Source of the DNA: Clostridia bacterium
GTDB lineage: Bacteria > Bacillota > Clostridia > Oscillospirales > Acutalibacteraceae
Assembly: GCA_900768035.1 (NCBI GenBank)
Contig: CAAGBH010000169.1
Coordinates: 1 to 8,195, forward strand
Length of the DNA stretch: 8,195 nucleotides
Direction: 5' to 3'
Shown here: positions 7,214 through 8,195 of the stretch, piece after piece
Numbering within the stretch: position 1 is the first letter of the stretch
Layout: the number at the start of each line of letters is the position of its first letter
Notes under the pieces: model-generated
The model's input: only the letters and a program-made list of their open reading frames with translations
Databases searched by the model: none
What the model was told of the DNA's origin: nothing
Position numbers and translations under genes: made by a program

Positions 7214-7871
7214 GAATAAGGTAAAACGTGAAGAATTTATACAAAACAATCTCGGCTTGGTACATTCTATCTGCAAACGATTTTCGGGACGTGGTATCGA
7301 ATATGACGATTTATACCAAGCAGGATGTATAGGACTTATAAAAGCAACAGATGCTTTTGACGAAACAAAGGGATTTACTTTTTCAACCTATGCCGTACCC
7401 GTAATTATGGGTGAAGTAAGACGCCTCTTTCGTGATGGTGGTGCGGTTAAGGTTTCAAGAAGTATTAAGGAATTGTATTTAAAGGTCGTAAGGCAAAAAC
7501 AGATTTTAGAACAAAAACTAAACAGAGAACCAACGGTATGCGAACTTGCAGAAAATTTAGGCGTTTCTGCCGAGGATATAACAGAAGCGTTGTGTGCAGG
7601 ACAGGCAACAGTATCTCTGACAACCGAAACTGATGACGGTATAACCGAGACCGATTTGCCTACTGTATCCACCGAAGAAGAAATATCTGACAGACTTTTA
7701 CTTGAAGAAGCATTTAAAGTTTTGGAAGAAAATGAGGTGAAAATAGTTAAATGCCGTTATTATAATTCATTAACACAAAGCAAAACGGCAGAGATTTTAA
7801 ATATGTCACAGGTGCAAGTTTCAAGGGCAGAGAAAAGAATTCTTTTGAAACTAAGAAACTTTTTAGAATAA
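7206..7871 (+). CDS. sigF: RNA polymerase sporulation sigma factor sigma-F (SpoIIAC)
   Basis: Sigma-70 family factor that directs forespore-specific transcription once released from SpoIIAB. Visible parts are region 2 (about residues 10-80: YDDLYQAGCIGLIKA and FSTYAVPVIMGEVRR), region 3 (about 81-130: VKVSRSIKEL and the REPTVCELAENLGVSAEDI helix) and region 4 (about 165-221). Region 4 has its helix-turn-helix at about 189-211, including MSQVQVSRAEKRIL, the near-invariant SQVQVSR of sigma-F/G/B-type factors. Identity as sigma-F rather than sigma-G rests on the spoIIAA-spoIIAB context. At 221 residues it is shorter than B. subtilis sigma-F (about 255). The loss is at the N terminus, where region 2 begins almost at once. 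An in-frame TAA (7203-7205) directly precedes the ATG, so no longer start exists. No good Shine-Dalgarno precedes it, and the 8-nt overlap with spoIIAB suggests translational coupling. Confidence 0.95.
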   Translation: MVENKVKREEFIQNNLGLVHSICKRFSGRGIEYDDLYQAGCIGLIKATDAFDETKGFTFSTYAVPVIMGEVRRLFRDGGAVKVSRSIKELYLKVVRQKQILEQKLNREPTVCELAENLGVSAEDITEALCAGQATVSLTTETDDGITETDLPTVSTEEEISDRLLLEEAFKVLEENEVKIVKCRYYNSLTQSKTAEILNMSQVQVSRAEKRILLKLRNFLE

Positions 7872-7918
7872 TTGTGATAAAAGTGCATATAATTATCAAT
7901 ATTTCCACAAATAAATTG

Positions 7919-7966
7919 TTAAAAAAACCAATTTAAAAATTTTTTCGAAAAAAGTTGAAAAAAGTG
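7919..7966. promoter_or_regulatory. A-tract / UP-element-like region upstream of the rRNA-type promoter
   Basis: Runs of A or T occur at 7921-7927, 7935-7939, 7940-7945, 7948-7953 and 7958-7963, several about one helical turn apart. They include a perfect 14-bp palindrome (7940-7953: six T, CG, six A). Such DNA directly upstream of a -35 box is typical of UP elements bound by the RNA polymerase alpha C-terminal domain and of curved DNA at rRNA promoters. The rest of 7872-7918 shows only weak AT-rich inverted repeats and no gene. Confidence 0.5.
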
Positions 7967-7995
7967 TTGACAAAGGCCTTGCGATGTGGTAATAT
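7967..7995 (+). promoter_or_regulatory. Strong sigma-A promoter, probably of an rRNA operon
   Basis: A perfect TTGACA (7967-7972) is followed after 17 nt by TAATAT (7990-7995), which carries an extended -10 TGG (7987-7989). A perfect TATAAT also exists at 7993-7998 but would need a 20-nt spacer. The GC-rich stretch CGAGCGCCC just downstream is the kind of discriminator seen at growth-rate-controlled rRNA promoters. Predicted start is near 8001-8003. Confidence 0.8.
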
Positions 7996-8001
7996 AATCG
8001 A

Positions 8002-8022
8002 GCGCCCTAAAAAGCGGGGTGC
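8002..8022 (+). other. Hairpin at the 5' end of the leader
   Basis: GCGCCC (8002-8007) pairs with GGGTGC (8017-8022), including one G-U pair, around a 9-nt loop. It begins at the predicted transcription start. There is no U-tract after it, so it is not a terminator; a 5' stabilising or processing role is possible. Confidence 0.45.
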
Positions 8023-8027
8023 AAAAC

Positions 8028-8047
8028 GGACCTTGAAAATTAAACAA
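8028..8047 (+). promoter_or_regulatory. boxA-like rRNA antitermination element
   Basis: The stretch centred on CCTTGAAAATTAAACAA resembles the CTTTGAAAACTGAACAA element that precedes 16S and 23S genes in many Firmicutes, where it acts as boxA for Nus-factor antitermination. It differs from that string at about three positions. Its place about 30 nt after the predicted start fits an rrn leader and is the main reason to expect 16S rRNA downstream. Confidence 0.65.
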
Positions 8048-8075
8048 CGACAATAATAAGGACCCGACAATTCTC

Positions 8076-8093
8076 GAGAGAAATTGAGAGAAA
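8076..8093. repeat. Short direct repeat in the leader
   Basis: GAGAGAAA occurs at 8076-8083 and again at 8086-8093, separated by TT. It lies in single-strand-prone leader sequence. The function is unknown and chance cannot be excluded. Confidence 0.35.
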
Positions 8094-8098
8094 AGTTA

Positions 8099-8115
8099 AG
8101 TACTTTAAAAGTATT
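8099..8115 (+). other. Leader hairpin 2
   Basis: AGTACTT (8099-8105) pairs with AAGTATT (8109-8115), with one G-U pair, around loop TAA. It is a weak AU-rich stem within the presumed rRNA leader. Confidence 0.35.
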
Positions 8116-8123
8116 GAAGGACA

Positions 8124-8145
8124 GAATAATGCGTCAGCATTGTTC
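8124..8145 (+). other. Leader hairpin 3
   Basis: GAATAATGC (8124-8132) pairs with GCATTGTTC (8137-8145) over 9 positions with one wobble, around loop GTCA. It has no U-tract and is therefore probably a structural or processing element rather than a terminator. Confidence 0.5.
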
Positions 8146-8153
8146 GAAATAAT

Positions 8154-8167
8154 GAGCTTAGAGCTTA
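8154..8167. repeat. Tandem 7-bp direct repeat in the leader
   Basis: GAGCTTA is repeated back to back at 8154-8160 and 8161-8167. It is short, and no function is recognised. Confidence 0.35.
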
Positions 8168-8179
8168 TCTAAAAGATTT

Positions 8180-8195
8180 TAACACTTCGGTGTTA
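8180..8195 (+). other. UUCG-tetraloop hairpin at the right edge (incomplete)
   Basis: TAACAC (8180-8185) and GTGTTA (8190-8195) form a perfect stem around TTCG, giving the extra-stable C(UUCG)G tetraloop. The preceding AAAAGATTT suggests the stem continues past the window edge. In an rRNA leader this suits a processing-stalk or nucleating helix; if a T-run follows outside it could instead be a terminator or attenuator. Confidence 0.6.

Larger units (their letters stand above)
8001..8195 (+). ncRNA. rRNA operon leader transcript (5' part; 16S gene not reached)
   Basis: No plausible reading frame occupies this stretch, while it has a strong promoter, a boxA-like element and a series of local hairpins. 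That is the usual make-up of the spacer before 16S rRNA in Firmicutes. The transcript would carry antitermination signals and the 5' half of the RNase processing stalk. The 16S start itself (GAGTTTGATC-type sequence) is not in the window, so the assignment is inferred. It would be wrong if the next gene downstream were something else. Confidence 0.65.

Noticed and set aside
6995..7276. 93-codon minus-strand open frame across the spoIIAB-sigF junction
   Set aside because: It lies opposite two clearly conserved genes, has no recognisable domain, and is best explained as a shadow.
7912..7935. Intrinsic terminator after sigF (TAAATTG/CAATTTA)
   Set aside because: The stem has a single GC pair and a 10-nt loop, and the T-run starts several bases after the stem, so it is too weak to call.
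1..8195. Mobile element, CRISPR array, tRNA gene, or toxin/defence module
   Set aside because: No transposase, integrase, terminal repeats, regular spacer repeats, tRNA cloverleaf or defence-type domain could be seen; codon and base use look even across the genes.

Overview
The window looks like part of the chromosome of a low-GC, endospore-forming member of the Clostridia. The support is the complete spoIIA (sigma-F) operon, the clostridial type of type IIA topoisomerase A subunit, and AGGAGG-type ribosome binding sites. An Oscillospirales/Ruminococcaceae-like lineage is my best guess, but the sequence does not prove an order. Every recognised gene reads on the + strand, and the remaining open frames look like shadows of these genes.

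Layout: (1) 1-2216, the 3' part of a topoisomerase IV/gyrase-like subunit A gene, open at the left edge. (2) 2217-2376, a gap with a hairpin built as a terminator for minus-strand transcription, a spaced 8-bp inverted repeat and a plausible promoter for the next gene. (3) 2377-5007, valS, closed by a strong intrinsic terminator. (4) 5008-5160, a gap with a perfect TATAAT and a small palindrome at the expected transcription start. (5) 5161-6369, folC. (6) 6370-6455, a short gap with a Spo0A-box-like dyad and a long terminator-like hairpin just before the next ribosome binding site. (7) 6456-7871, spoIIAA-spoIIAB-sigF, tightly packed and probably translationally coupled. (8) 7872-8195, no protein gene: A-tract-rich DNA, a strong sigma-A promoter, a boxA-like element and a series of hairpins. 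This reads as the promoter and leader of a ribosomal RNA operon whose 16S gene would start just past the right edge.

Functionally this is housekeeping plus sporulation control. The topoisomerase subunit serves DNA topology, ValRS charges tRNA-Val, and FolC makes and polyglutamates folates. SpoIIAA, SpoIIAB and sigma-F form the partner-switching circuit that starts forespore transcription. I found no mobile element, CRISPR array, defence system or clearly new multi-gene system. The points most worth a second look are regulatory or structural: the sigma-F protein is unusually short at its N terminus, a terminator-like hairpin leaves almost no room for a spoIIAA promoter downstream of it, a Spo0A-like dyad lies upstream of that hairpin, the topoisomerase carries Ala at the quinolone-determining serine position, and the sporulation operon runs toward an rRNA promoter with no convincing terminator between them.
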